In this document: positions 33,496 through 43,513 of the stretch, piece after piece
Position numbering within the stretch: the first letter of the stretch is position 1
How the letters are laid out: every line of letters begins with the position of its first letter
From: Actinoplanes aureus
Lineage (GTDB): Bacteria > Actinomycetota > Actinomycetes > Mycobacteriales > Micromonosporaceae
Assembly: GCF_015704865.1 (NCBI RefSeq)
Contig: NZ_JADQTO010000003.1
Location: 553,955 to 617,954, forward strand
Reading direction: 5' to 3'
DNA: 64,000 bases
Position numbers and translations under genes: made by a program
Notes under the pieces: generated by a model
What the model saw: only the letters and a program-made list of their open reading frames with translations
The model's database searches: none
What the model was told of the DNA's origin: nothing

Positions 33496-34245
33496 ATGAT
33501 CGAACGGGACGAGATCGACGGTGTCGCCGTGGTACGGCTGGCGCACGGCAAGGTCAACGCGCTCGACGTGGAGCTGCTGCACGAGATCGCGGACGTCTTC
33601 ACCTCGCTGGCCGGCACGCTCCATCCGGCCGTGGTGCTGACCGGCGCCGGGCGCAGCTTCTCGGCCGGCGTGGACCTGTGGCGCGTCATCGACGGCGGCG
33701 CCGGGTACGTGGACGCGTTCCTGCCGGCGCTCAGCGACGCGCTGCTGGCCGTCTTCACCCTCGGCAAGCCGGTGGTGGCGGCGATCAACGGCCACGCCAT
33801 CGCCGGGGGAGCGATCCTCGCCTGCGCGGCCGACCACCGCCTCATGGCGGACACCGGCGGCCGGATCGGGGTGAGCGAGGTGCTGGTCGGCGTGCCGTTC
33901 CCGCCGGTGCCGCTGGAGATCGCCCGGTTCGCGCTGGGCGAGACCCGGGCCCGCGCGGCGGTCATCTCGGGCCGCGCGTTCGAGCCGGCCGAAGCGGTCG
34001 AGGCCGGGTTCGCCGACGAGATCGTGCCCGCGAGCACGCTGCTGCCGGCGGCGGTCGCCGCCGCGCGGCGGCTCGCCACCGACATTCCGGCCGACACGTT
34101 CAAGCTGACCAAGCACCAGCTCCGGCTGCCAGTTCACGATCGCCTGGCCCGGGACCGGCCGGTCTATGACGTACGCGTCCGCGACCTGTGGGTCCGCGGC
34201 GTGGAGGACGGGCGCCTGCGCCGCTTCATGCAGTCCCTCAAGTGA
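33496..34245 (+). CDS. Enoyl-CoA hydratase/isomerase-family protein
   Basis: This 249-residue crotonase-fold protein has LTGAGRSFSAGVDLWR (first oxyanion NH) and INGHAIAGGAILACAADHRL (second oxyanion NH). The catalytic Glu pair of true hydratases is not evident: the second Glu position falls in GVSEVLVGVPFPP, so only one acid may be present. A different crotonase reaction is therefore possible. ATG at 33496 has GAGGAG upstream. No other beta-oxidation gene is nearby. Confidence 0.85.
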   Translation: MIERDEIDGVAVVRLAHGKVNALDVELLHEIADVFTSLAGTLHPAVVLTGAGRSFSAGVDLWRVIDGGAGYVDAFLPALSDALLAVFTLGKPVVAAINGHAIAGGAILACAADHRLMADTGGRIGVSEVLVGVPFPPVPLEIARFALGETRARAAVISGRAFEPAEAVEAGFADEIVPASTLLPAAVAAARRLATDIPADTFKLTKHQLRLPVHDRLARDRPVYDVRVRDLWVRGVEDGRLRRFMQSLK

Positions 34246-34295
34246 CCGAGGCTCCGAACGGACCGGTTCCAGCGGGTGCCGGCGTCGAGGAGCAC

Positions 34296-34384
34296 CCGCG
34301 ATCGAGAAACTCGTCGACCAGGCCGGCGTCCAGGTATCGCAGGATCGTCTCGCTTCCGCCGGCGATGCGGACGTCGCGGTCGCC
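34296..34384 (-). pseudogene. Remnant of a DHFR/RibD-C-family gene
   Basis: The minus strand reads GDRDVRIAGGSETILRYLDA followed by GLVDEFLDRG, the C-terminal signature of the family to which the first gene of the window belongs. No N-terminal half exists. The surrounding 34246-34528 contains no intact gene. This is a decayed fragment. Confidence 0.6.
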
Positions 34385-34528
34385 GGCCGCTCACCCGCCC
34401 GCCGCAGCACCAGGATGTCCCGGCGCTGCGGCTCGGCGGAGAATAACCGCTTCGTGGTGTGTTTCGCGGTCAGCAGGACCGCGCCGCCCACGCCCGCCGC
34501 CCGGGGGCCGAAGCGGTACCGTCGTCGC

Positions 34529-34828
34529 ATGCGAATTCCCACCGCGGCTGTCACCGCGGGCTCTCGGACCGGTGGCTGGCAGATCGCCCGCCGCACCGGT
34601 AACCGGCAGCTCGGCGGCGCGGTTCTCGCCGCCGGTGGGGTTCTGGCCGGGCGGGAGTGGGCCCGGAAGACCAGCCCCGCCCTGACCGGCGCGCTGGTGG
34701 TCACCTACCTCGGTGCCTTCGGCCTGTCGCACCCGCTCGCCAAGCGGATCGGCTCCTGGCCGTCCGTGCTGGTCGTCTCCGCGGTGACCGCCGCGATCTC
34801 CTACGCTGCGGCGGACCGCAAACCCTGA
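34529..34828 (+). CDS. Small membrane protein of unknown function
   Basis: This 99-residue protein has three hydrophobic stretches (GGAVLAAGGVLAGREW, ALTGALVVTYLGAFGLS, WPSVLVVSAVTAAISYAAA) separated by basic residues. The ATG at 34529 lies after a purine-poor leader, so the translation signal is weak. It reads like a real membrane protein; no family recognised. Confidence 0.5.
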   Translation: MRIPTAAVTAGSRTGGWQIARRTGNRQLGGAVLAAGGVLAGREWARKTSPALTGALVVTYLGAFGLSHPLAKRIGSWPSVLVVSAVTAAISYAAADRKP

Positions 34829-34851
34829 CGGTCGAGGTCGGTCCGAAGTGA

Positions 34852-35052
34852 TCAGTTCGGCGAGGATCCGGGCCGGGAACGGACGGTCTCCATGAGCCAG
34901 CGCGGCTTGGCGCGGACCCCCGGCATGGGTTGTCCCAGAGCTCCGTCGCGGAACTGGAACGACGACGACGGATAGCCGTGCGCGAGAAGCAGGACCGGCG
35001 CGTCGGCCGGTCCTGCTTCGGGGTAGATGGTTCGGCGGTAGGCGACCGTCAC
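34852..35052 (-). pseudogene. Truncated alpha/beta-hydrolase (epoxide-hydrolase-like) fragment
   Basis: The 66 codons read VAYRRTIYPEAGPADAPVLL then AHGYPSSSFQFRDG, the first two strands and oxyanion loop of a haloalkane-dehalogenase/epoxide-hydrolase-like protein. They jump directly to a tail without nucleophile, acid or His. The GTG at 35052 overlaps the TGA of the preceding membrane-protein gene. A large internal deletion is likely; a functional peptide is improbable. Confidence 0.6.
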
Positions 35053-35333
35053 TCGAAGTCTGACATCGCCATCGACGCGACGTTCATCGCGATGAGGGCG
35101 GCACCGATCAGCACCGGCCACAGCACCACACCGGTAAAGGCGCCGACCGCGGTGTCGCGCCGCGCGTGCCGCTGATGCCACTTGCCGAGCAGGATGCTCG
35201 ACAGCAGGCCGGCGCCGATGGCCGCCCAGGGGAAGAGCGTCGCGACGAACGTCATCGCCACCCAGACGGCCAGGGTCTGTGCCAGGCCGTGGGCGACGCG
35301 GCCGTCCCGGGACGGGACAGTGGTCACTCCCAT
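35049..35333 (-). CDS. Small membrane protein of unknown function
   Basis: This 94-residue protein has two or three helices: LAVWVAMTFVATLFPWAAIG, GLLSSILLGKW and VVLWPVLIGAALIAMNVASM. A His/Arg cluster (KWHQRHARRD) sits in the loop. Its stop overlaps the start of the hydrolase fragment. It lies nine bases downstream of the DUF899 gene on the same strand, so it may belong to that operon. Confidence 0.6.
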   Translation of the reverse strand: MGVTTVPSRDGRVAHGLAQTLAVWVAMTFVATLFPWAAIGAGLLSSILLGKWHQRHARRDTAVGAFTGVVLWPVLIGAALIAMNVASMAMSDFE

Positions 35334-35342
35334 CGGGCCAGC

Positions 35343-36110
35343 CTAGCCGTCGTACTCGTCGGGCAATCGCATGCCGGGACCGCCGACCTGCCGGCCGAGC
35401 GGTTCCGCGTGTCCCTTCGGTTCCTCCCACTCCTCCTGGCGGCCGAGCGCGGTGAGATCCAGGTACGGATAGCCGTTGTGGAACTCCTCGATGCCCCGCC
35501 CGAACGTCGAGTAGGTGTGGAACACCTCGTCACCGTCCCGCAGGAACGCGCTGATCCCCGGCATCTCGGTGCCGCGCATGCTCGCCGCCCACCCGCCGCC
35601 GGTCCACGGTGTGCCCTTCTCGGCGAGCTCGGCCTCGGTGCGGAAGTGCAGCAGCACCGGCGCCACCCGGTCGTCGAGGGTGGCGTGGAAGTCGAAATTG
35701 AAGTCGGTGCCGTAGGACGAGTACCAGGGGAAGGTCCAGCCCATCCGCTCCCGGAAGGCGGCGATCTTCGGGTACGGCGCGCGGGACACCGCGACCAGCG
35801 TGGTGTTGCGGGCGTGCAGCTGGCGCAGCCCGGCGATCCCGTCCGCCGCCGACGAGCAGCTCGGGCAGGCCGTGTCCCACTCCGGATCGAACATGAAGTG
35901 GTGCATCACCAGTTGCTTGCGGCCCTCGAACAGGTCGAGCAGGCCGACCGTGCCGTCCGGGCCGTCGAACGTGTACGGCTTGTCGACGCGAACCATCGGC
36001 AGCCGCCGGCGCTCGGCGTTGACCCGGTCTCGTGCCCGGGTCAGCTCCTTCTCCTCGGCCAGCAGCTCCTTGCGGGCGGCGAGCCATTCCTCGCGGGTGA
36101 CAACTCTCAT
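35343..36110 (-). CDS. DUF899 thioredoxin-like protein
   Basis: This 255-residue protein has the DUF899 hallmarks: EEKELTRARDRVNAERRRLP at the N-terminus, DLFEGRKQLVMHHFMF, and a redox-like CPSCSS pair (about residues 82-85). Late motifs are GFDFHATLDD-type FNFDFHATLDD and YSTFGRGIEEF. Members are thioredoxin-fold proteins of unknown role. It overlaps the ArsR gene by four bases in an ATGA junction, making it the third gene of an SRPBCC-ArsR-DUF899 operon. Confidence 0.9.
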   Translation of the reverse strand: MRVVTREEWLAARKELLAEEKELTRARDRVNAERRRLPMVRVDKPYTFDGPDGTVGLLDLFEGRKQLVMHHFMFDPEWDTACPSCSSAADGIAGLRQLHARNTTLVAVSRAPYPKIAAFRERMGWTFPWYSSYGTDFNFDFHATLDDRVAPVLLHFRTEAELAEKGTPWTGGGWAASMRGTEMPGISAFLRDGDEVFHTYSTFGRGIEEFHNGYPYLDLTALGRQEEWEEPKGHAEPLGRQVGGPGMRLPDEYDG

Positions 36111-36436
36111 CTCAAATGCTCCTCCAGAGCGGCGAGCGGGCCGTCCCAGTCGCGGGCGAGCACCGCGAGGAACTGCTGCGCCACCTTCATCGGGGCGGAG
36201 TCCAGCCGGTACCGGACCCGCCGGCGCTCACCCTGCTCGGCGACGACCAGGCCGGCGTCGGCGAGCAGGGTGAGGTGTTTGGCGATCGCCTGCCGGCTGA
36301 TCGGCAGCCGGCCGGCCAGGTCGGTCGCGGTGGCCGGACCGCCGGCCGCGAGCGCGGCGAGGATCTCTCGCCGGCTCGGATCGGCCAGGGCGGTGAAGAC
36401 CTCCTGCGCGACCGCCTCCAGGTCAGGCTTGCCCAT
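36107..36436 (-). CDS. ArsR-family repressor of the SRPBCC-DUF899 operon
   Basis: This 109-residue winged-helix protein has FTALADPSRREILAALAAGG, then TDLAGRLPISRQAIAKHLTL and a wing GERRRVRYRLD. It belongs to the subgroup paired with SRPBCC proteins and lacks Cys-based metal sites. ATG at 36436 overlaps the 3' end of the SRPBCC gene by 14 bases. It probably binds the twin GCAACTC-TTGGTTGC palindromes at 36871-36918 upstream of the operon. Confidence 0.9.
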   Translation of the reverse strand: MGKPDLEAVAQEVFTALADPSRREILAALAAGGPATATDLAGRLPISRQAIAKHLTLLADAGLVVAEQGERRRVRYRLDSAPMKVAQQFLAVLARDWDGPLAALEEHLR

Positions 36437-36857
36437 CGAGGTACGCGACCAGCTCGCCCAGCTCGTTCTTCCAGCCCTCGGTGTTGCCGTCGAAGGCCTT
36501 CTTGTGCGCGCTGTCGGAAACCTGGGCAAAGCCGCTCTCGACCACGGTCAGGGTGGTGCCGGCACCGGCGGGCTCGAGAGTGAACTCCACGTAGGTGCGG
36601 CGCGGGTCGTCCTCACCGAGGCCGTAGACCGGCCAGGTGTAGGCGAACACGCGCGGCTCGTCGAGCCGCTCGATGGTGAGCCGGGCGGTGTCGCCGCTGT
36701 CCCAGGTCAGCTGCACCTGGCCGCCGACCCGCAGGTCCACCTCGGCGCGGTGCCCGAACCAGGTGCCAAGTCCCTCGGCGGTGGTGAGCGCCGCCCACAC
36801 CTTCTGCGGCGGGTGGGCCAGTCGCAGGGTGCGTTCGATCCGGTCGGGGAATGCCAT
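36423..36857 (-). CDS. SRPBCC (AHSA1-like) domain protein, operon leader gene
   Basis: This 144-residue protein has the START-like opening ERTLRLAHPPQKVWAALTTA, GLGTWFGHRAEVD and YVEFTLEPAGAGTTLTVVES. It is the first gene of the SRPBCC-ArsR-DUF899 operon; the two operator-like palindromes start 14 bases upstream. An AGGAGGTCC site precedes the ATG. The ligand is unknown. Confidence 0.88.
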   Translation of the reverse strand: MAFPDRIERTLRLAHPPQKVWAALTTAEGLGTWFGHRAEVDLRVGGQVQLTWDSGDTARLTIERLDEPRVFAYTWPVYGLGEDDPRRTYVEFTLEPAGAGTTLTVVESGFAQVSDSAHKKAFDGNTEGWKNELGELVAYLDGQA

Positions 36858-36870
36858 GCTGGACCTCCTA

Positions 36871-36918
36871 TAGCAACTCGTTGGTTGCTATCCAACGTAT
36901 CGCAACTCATTGGTTGCG
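36871..36918. promoter_or_regulatory. Twin ArsR-type operators
   Basis: TAGCAAC-TCGTTG-GTTGCTA (36871-36890) and CGCAAC-TCATTG-GTTGCG (36901-36918) are two near-identical palindromes 29 bases apart, just upstream of the SRPBCC start. The second overlaps the last codons and stop of the nucleoside hydrolase gene. The CAAC...GTTG half sites are like those of ArsR regulators of this subgroup (inference). Confidence 0.78.
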
Positions 36919-37962
36919 ACAAGCCCGTCCGTTCAACGTGTCCAGGAAGCAGCGTTCGAAGGTGCCGGTGTCGGCCGCGAAGGCGGCCTCGACGCGATGG
37001 CCGGACCGGGTGAGCACGGTCCGGCCGGACTGCACGCCGTCCTGGACGACGCCGACGCGCTCGCCGCGGAACGTCGCGATCGTGCCGTGTACCGCGGAGA
37101 CCGCCGCCAGGGCGTCCCACCAGTACATGATCCCCAGGTCGATCAGCGCGGCGAGGTCCGGCTGGGAGACGATCCGGTAGGTGAGGCGGGCACCGGGTGC
37201 CTCCTGGTCGGCGGCGAGCCGGGCGACGAAGTCCGGCGTGATCGGGACGGCGGCGGTGGCGTCCAGCGGCACCAGCCGTACCGTGCCGGGGCGGGCCGTC
37301 CGCAGCACCGCGCGGGCCGACACCGGGTCCATCCAGAAGTTGAACTCCTGCGAGTTGTCGAAACCGGGCAGCGCCGACCCGTACAGATTGCCCGGCACCC
37401 GCAGCGCGCCGCCCATGATCTGGATGCGGCCGATCCGCTTCGCGGTCGCCCGCGATCGCAGCGCGGACGCGATGTTGGTCAGCGGCCCGGTCGCGATCAC
37501 CGTGACCGCCTTCCGGGATCGCTGCGCGGTGCGGGCGATCAATTCCGTCGCGCTCCATCGGGATTGGTACGCCGGAAGCGCGCCGTCCCCGAGTGCCCCG
37601 CTGAGCACCGTCTCGATGGTCGACACCAGTTCCGCCGGCGCGGGGTGTACGCCCTCGCCGGTCGCACCCGACGCGACCGGCACCCGGGGCAGCCCGCACT
37701 GCTCCAAAATGCTGCGCGCGTGGCGCAGAGTGCGCTCCGGCGCGCCGAATCCGTTGTTCGCCACGGTCACCGCCCGCAGGTCGATCCGACCGAGTTTGTG
37801 CTCCTCGCAGAGGTAGGCGAGGGTCGACGCGTCGTCGAAGTCCAGATCGCTGTCGTAGATCACCGGCGGTGGGCCGGAGTCCGCCCGCGCCGCCACGGCC
37901 GGGAGCCCGGCGATGATCGTGGCGAGCACCGCGGCGGCAGCGGTCCACAGTGACGAGCGCAT
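36907..37962 (-). CDS. Secreted nucleoside hydrolase (inosine/uridine type)
   Basis: This 351-residue protein has a signal peptide (1-27, AVAARADS). The calcium-binding motif of the family is visible as YDSDLDFDDAST (usual form DTDPGxDDA). VIATGPLTNIASAL, IQIMGGAL and NFWMDPVSARAVL complete the fold. Secreted members salvage ribose or degrade nucleosides extracellularly. One departure is Ser-Asp-Leu in place of the usual Thr-Asp-Pro. Its 3' end overlaps an ArsR-type operator of the next operon. Confidence 0.88.
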   Translation of the reverse strand: MRSSLWTAAAAVLATIIAGLPAVAARADSGPPPVIYDSDLDFDDASTLAYLCEEHKLGRIDLRAVTVANNGFGAPERTLRHARSILEQCGLPRVPVASGATGEGVHPAPAELVSTIETVLSGALGDGALPAYQSRWSATELIARTAQRSRKAVTVIATGPLTNIASALRSRATAKRIGRIQIMGGALRVPGNLYGSALPGFDNSQEFNFWMDPVSARAVLRTARPGTVRLVPLDATAAVPITPDFVARLAADQEAPGARLTYRIVSQPDLAALIDLGIMYWWDALAAVSAVHGTIATFRGERVGVVQDGVQSGRTVLTRSGHRVEAAFAADTGTFERCFLDTLNGRACRNQ

Positions 37963-38083
37963 GGGTCCCTCCTTCGGCGGGCATCAACGGCTGTCGATTC
38001 TGGCCGAGTCCGGAACGGCGCGCATACGTCCGGTGACGTACTTTCTCAGGCTGCGCACAGCGCTCGACGACGATGATCACGGC

Positions 38084-38962
38084 ATGACGGCGGTACGGGA
38101 ACGTCCGGCAGCAGTGCTCGTCGCGGTGTCCAGGCCCTGGTTCTGGCCGGTGTCGTGGGTGCCCGCGTACCTCGGCACGGTTCTGGCCGGACACTCCTGG
38201 CTGCCGGCGCGCGCCGACGCGCCGCGCGCCCTGGTGGCGCTGCTGGTGCTCGGCCCGCTCGTCTGGGGTGCGGTGCTCGCACAGAACGACCTGTACGACC
38301 TGCCCAGCGACCGGGCGAACCCGCGCAAGGCCACCGCGCCGCTGGTCACCGGCGCGATCACGGCGCGGCGTCTGCGGAACTGGTACGCCGGGCTGGCCGC
38401 CGCCGCGCTGGGATGCGCCCTGTATGTGGGGCCTCTGTTCGTGCTCGGCGTCGGGGGAGTGCTGCTGCTCGGCTGGGCGTACAGCGTGCCGCCGCTGCGG
38501 TTGAAGACCCGGCCCGGGTGGGACGTGGCGGTCAACGCGTTCGTGGTCGGGGCGGTGTCGCCGGCCGCCGGCTGGGCGATCACCCGGGCGCCGTGGGAGT
38601 TCCCGTGGCAGTTCGGGTTGATCGGTGTGCTGTTCGCCGCGGCCCTGTACGTGCCGACCACGGTGACCGATCTGGCCGCGGACACCGGGGCGGGCGACAC
38701 CACCTTCGCCGTGCGGTTCGGCGCGCGGACCGCGTACCGGATCGGGGTCGGATTGTGGGCCGGCGCCCTGGCGCTGTGCCTGGGATGTGCCTGGCTGGAC
38801 GTGCTGGTGCCGCGCTCGACGCTGGTGCCGCAGCTGATCACCGTGCCGGTCCTGCTGGTCGCGTACGCGCTGCTCACCCGGCGGCCCACGATCGCCCGGA
38901 TGGCGGTGCTGTCGGTCTTCTTCGCCGTGCCCACGGTCGGGTTCGCGATGGCCTACATTTGA
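38084..38962 (+). CDS. UbiA-family prenyltransferase
   Basis: This 292-residue polytopic protein has both Asp-rich motifs: NDLYDLPSDRANPRKATAPL (first, binds prenyl diphosphate via magnesium) and DLAADTGAGDTTFAVRFG (second). There are eight to nine helices. Substrates in this family range from quinone rings to sugars and heme, and nothing adjacent fixes the acceptor. It is followed 40 bases later by a GT4 glycosyltransferase on the same strand, possibly one transcript. Confidence 0.9.
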   Translation: MTAVRERPAAVLVAVSRPWFWPVSWVPAYLGTVLAGHSWLPARADAPRALVALLVLGPLVWGAVLAQNDLYDLPSDRANPRKATAPLVTGAITARRLRNWYAGLAAAALGCALYVGPLFVLGVGGVLLLGWAYSVPPLRLKTRPGWDVAVNAFVVGAVSPAAGWAITRAPWEFPWQFGLIGVLFAAALYVPTTVTDLAADTGAGDTTFAVRFGARTAYRIGVGLWAGALALCLGCAWLDVLVPRSTLVPQLITVPVLLVAYALLTRRPTIARMAVLSVFFAVPTVGFAMAYI

Positions 38963-39002
38963 GGATCGTCGTTCGTCAATGCGACTTTCATGATCCGGAT
39001 CT

Positions 39003-40337
39003 GTGGTGGCCACTCCGACGTCGCGCCGGCTCCCGACCGTTCCCGGCATGCGCTCGCTGCACTTCACCGACACCTACCTGCCCCGGCGCGACGGCATCGT
39101 CACCTCGGTGCGCACCCTCACGGCGACCCTGCGCGCGCACGGGCACCACGCCATCACGGTGGCGCCGGCCCACCGCGCTCAGCCCGCCGAGGGGGACGTG
39201 CTGCCGCTGTCCGCGGTGCCCGCGTACGGGCTCGCCGGCCTGCGCCTGTCCTCCTGGCTGCTGCGCGGGCAGTGGGCGGCCGGTGCGCTGGCCCGGATCG
39301 CGGCGGCCCGGCCCGATCTGATCCACGTGCACACGCCGGGCCCGACCGGGCTGCTCGGCGTGTTCGCCGCCCGGGAGTTGCGGGTGCCGGTGGTGCACAC
39401 GTACCACACCGACCTGCATGCTTACGCCGAGGCGTACCGCGTGCCGGCCGCCGCGCTCACCACCGGCCTGCGCCTGTACGCGCGCCGGCTCGGCGTGCCG
39501 CCGGTCCGGGCCGGCGCCGGGCGCCGGGCCGCCGTGGACGCGGTGAACGAGTTCATGCTTCGCGGCGCGGCCGCGGTCATCCTGCCGACCCGCGCCGTGT
39601 CGGCGCGGCTCTCGCTGCCGGTGCCGGCCGAGCGCCTCGCGGTGATACCGACCGGCATCTCGCCGGTGCCGCTCGACGCCGCCGCCCGCGGGCGTTTCCG
39701 CGCCTCGCACCGGATCGGACCGGCCGCACCGCTGGTCCTCTACGTCGGCCGGGTCAACCGGGAGAAGGGCGTGGATCGGCTGATCGCCGCTTTCGCCCGG
39801 GTCGCCGCGGGTCGCCCGGACGCGCGGCTGGTCCTGATCGGAGCGATGTACGAGCGTCGATGGCTGACCCGGCTGCTGCGCGAGTCCGGTGTCGCGGACC
39901 GGATCGTCCTCACCGGCCAGCAACCACCCGCGGTCGTCGCCGCCGCCTACCGGGCCGCCGACGTCTTCGCGTTCCCGTCGACCACCGACACCCAGGCGCT
40001 GGTCCTGCTGGAGGCCGCGCACAACCGGCTGCCGGTCGTGATGGCCGACCCGTTGCTGCACGCGCACGGACTGCTCGGTGACGCCGCGCTGCTGACCGGT
40101 CCGGCGCCGGACGAACTCGCGGCCGGCATCGGCGCCCTGCTCGACGATCCGGCGGCCGCCCGGGCGCTCGCCGGACGTGCCGCCCGCCGCGCCGCGAACC
40201 ACACCGCGGACGGCTACGCCCGGTCGGTGTGCGCCCTCTACCGATCGCTTCCTTTTCGAGACGAGACGTTCCGTCTTGACAAGCGGGCCACATGCCGTCA
40301 TGCTCGCTATTCAAGACGAGACGGTCCGTCTCGTTAG
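39003..40337 (+). CDS. GT4-family glycosyltransferase
   Basis: This protein of about 444 residues has an N-terminal Rossmann fold from MRSLHFTDTYLPRRDGIVTS, PDLIHVHTPGPTGLLGVFAA and the donor-site region VLYVGRVNREKGVDRLI. The late motif is FAFPSTTDTQALVLLEAAHN; the usual EGxG is replaced here by TDTQALVLLE, as in PimB/MgtA-like enzymes. Mannosyl or glucosyl transfer to a lipid is plausible. The start may be GTG 39003 or ATG 39048. The last 30 or so codons (after CALYRSL) are also the promoter and operators of the ABC-F gene, so the tail may be accidental. Confidence 0.87.
   Translation: MVATPTSRRLPTVPGMRSLHFTDTYLPRRDGIVTSVRTLTATLRAHGHHAITVAPAHRAQPAEGDVLPLSAVPAYGLAGLRLSSWLLRGQWAAGALARIAAARPDLIHVHTPGPTGLLGVFAARELRVPVVHTYHTDLHAYAEAYRVPAAALTTGLRLYARRLGVPPVRAGAGRRAAVDAVNEFMLRGAAAVILPTRAVSARLSLPVPAERLAVIPTGISPVPLDAAARGRFRASHRIGPAAPLVLYVGRVNREKGVDRLIAAFARVAAGRPDARLVLIGAMYERRWLTRLLRESGVADRIVLTGQQPPAVVAAAYRAADVFAFPSTTDTQALVLLEAAHNRLPVVMADPLLHAHGLLGDAALLTGPAPDELAAGIGALLDDPAAARALAGRAARRAANHTADGYARSVCALYRSLPFRDETFRLDKRATCRHARYSRRDGPSR
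40261..40334 (+). promoter_or_regulatory. Promoter with two TetR-like palindromes controlling the ABC-F gene
   Basis: ACGAGACG-TTC-CGTCTTGA (40261-40279) overlaps TTGACA (40276-40281), a good -35. About 17 bases later is a weak CATGCT -10. A perfect palindrome ACGAGACG-GTC-CGTCTCGT (40316-40334) lies 55 bases on, centre to centre, in the leader. GAGACG/CGTCTC half sites are typical of TetR repressors. No TetR gene is adjacent. The whole element lies inside the 3' end of the GT4 reading frame. Confidence 0.75.
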
Positions 40338-40357
40338 GGACTCGAGGAGGAAGCGCT

Positions 40358-42016
<1,659 letters not shown>

Positions 42017-42079
42017 TCCTCTTGGAGTCGGCGGGCTCATCGATTAGGTTGAGGGAGTCGTGGTGGACCCGGGAGTGTG

Positions 42080-43513
42080 ATGGCGCCCAAACTGCAACCG
42101 CGCGTCGACGGTGATCTGGGGTCCCTCCTGGACAGCGCTGCTTTCCTGCACCAGATCGTCGACGCCCTCGGCTCTCCGCTCAACGTGGTGCTGCCCGATC
42201 AGCTGGCCCGCAACGTCCAGGGCTTCCGCGACGTGTACCAGGCACGGCACCTCGGCGGCGGCATCTTCTTCGCCCACAAGGCGAACCGGTCCCGGGCCCT
42301 GATCCGCGCCCTGGCCGCCACCGAGGCGGGCATCGACGTGGCCTCGCTGGCGGAGTTGCAGCACGCCCTCGGCGCGGGGTTCGGGCTCGATCGCATCATG
42401 GCCACCGGGCCCAAGAGCCGGGAGTTCCTGTGGCTGGCCGCCCGAGCCGGGGTGATCGTCAACGCCGACTCCACGACGGAGCTCACCGAGCTCGCCGGCA
42501 TCGTGGCGGCGTACCGACTGCCGCGCGTGCGGCTGATGGCGCGGCTGTCCGGGTTCGCCTCGACCGGGACCAACGTGATGACGCGGGCCAGCCGGTTCGG
42601 CGTTCCGGCGGCGCGGCTGGCCACGCTCTGGGAGACGCTGGAGAAACACCAGGACCAGGTCGAGTTCCTCGGGGTGGCGTACCACCTGGACACGGTGGGC
42701 CTGCCGGAGAAGGCCGTGGCACTGGAGGGGTGCCTGCATGCGATGGACGAGGCACAGCAGCGTGGGCTGCGCCCCCGGGCCATCGACATCGGCGGCGGCT
42801 TCGGGGTGAGCTATCTGGACGACGGCCGCCAGTGGGAGGCGTGGACCAGCGAGCTGACCGGCGCCGTGCTCGGCAAGCGGCCGCCGATCACCTGGAACGG
42901 CCACGGGTACGGGCTGCGCAACGAGGGCGGCACGGTACGCGGCACGCTGTCCGTCTACCCGGCACACCGGACGACGTCCGGGCCGGCCTACCTGGACCGG
43001 TTGCTGGGCACCGAGTCGGCGGCGCAGCGCCGGGCGCTCGGCACGTTGCTGCTGGACAGCCTCTACGACCTGCACGTCGAGCCGGGGCGGGCGCTGCTCG
43101 ACCAGTGCGGCGCGGTGCTCATGCGGGTCGAGGACGTGCGCGACGACCTGGTACGGGTGGCCGGCAACAGCGCGGACGTCGCCCTGGAGCAGCACGGCGT
43201 ACTGATGGATCCGGTCCTCGTGCCGCGTGGCGCGCCCGCCGGGAGCGAGCCGGCCGGCGTCTATCTGGCGGGCAATCTCTGCCTGGAGGCCGACCTGCTC
43301 ACCCGGCGCCAGGTGTACCTGCCCGCCCGGCCGCGCCCCGGCGACCTGCTGGTCTTCGTGAACACCGCCGGTTATCTCATGGACTTCAGCGCCGGCAACG
43401 CGCTGATGCAGCCCACCGCGCGCACGGTCGCGGCCCGCCGCGACCGCGGCGGCTGGCGGTGGTGCCTGGACGACCAGTACTGGCCTGTCACGGGCCGGGA
43501 GGAGACCGGGTGA
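42080..43513 (+). CDS. Y4yA-like type III PLP-dependent decarboxylase
   Basis: This 477-residue protein has an alanine-racemase-like barrel (about 30-290) with the PLP lysine in FFAHKANRSRALIRA. The glycine loop is DIGGGFGVSYLDD. The C-terminal beta domain carries VEPGRALLDQCG and GNLCLEADLL, where the cysteine matches the substrate-binding position of ornithine/diaminopimelate decarboxylases. This fits the Y4yA branch, named after a Rhizobium symbiotic-plasmid gene of unknown function. It is the first of a three-gene coupled set; GTGA overlap with the next gene. Confidence 0.87.
   Translation: MAPKLQPRVDGDLGSLLDSAAFLHQIVDALGSPLNVVLPDQLARNVQGFRDVYQARHLGGGIFFAHKANRSRALIRALAATEAGIDVASLAELQHALGAGFGLDRIMATGPKSREFLWLAARAGVIVNADSTTELTELAGIVAAYRLPRVRLMARLSGFASTGTNVMTRASRFGVPAARLATLWETLEKHQDQVEFLGVAYHLDTVGLPEKAVALEGCLHAMDEAQQRGLRPRAIDIGGGFGVSYLDDGRQWEAWTSELTGAVLGKRPPITWNGHGYGLRNEGGTVRGTLSVYPAHRTTSGPAYLDRLLGTESAAQRRALGTLLLDSLYDLHVEPGRALLDQCGAVLMRVEDVRDDLVRVAGNSADVALEQHGVLMDPVLVPRGAPAGSEPAGVYLAGNLCLEADLLTRRQVYLPARPRPGDLLVFVNTAGYLMDFSAGNALMQPTARTVAARRDRGGWRWCLDDQYWPVTGREETG

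Noticed and set aside
36707..39073. Minus-strand 788-codon open frame across the nucleoside hydrolase and UbiA genes
   Set aside because: It mixes antisense and out-of-frame sequence of recognised genes and has no coherent domain.
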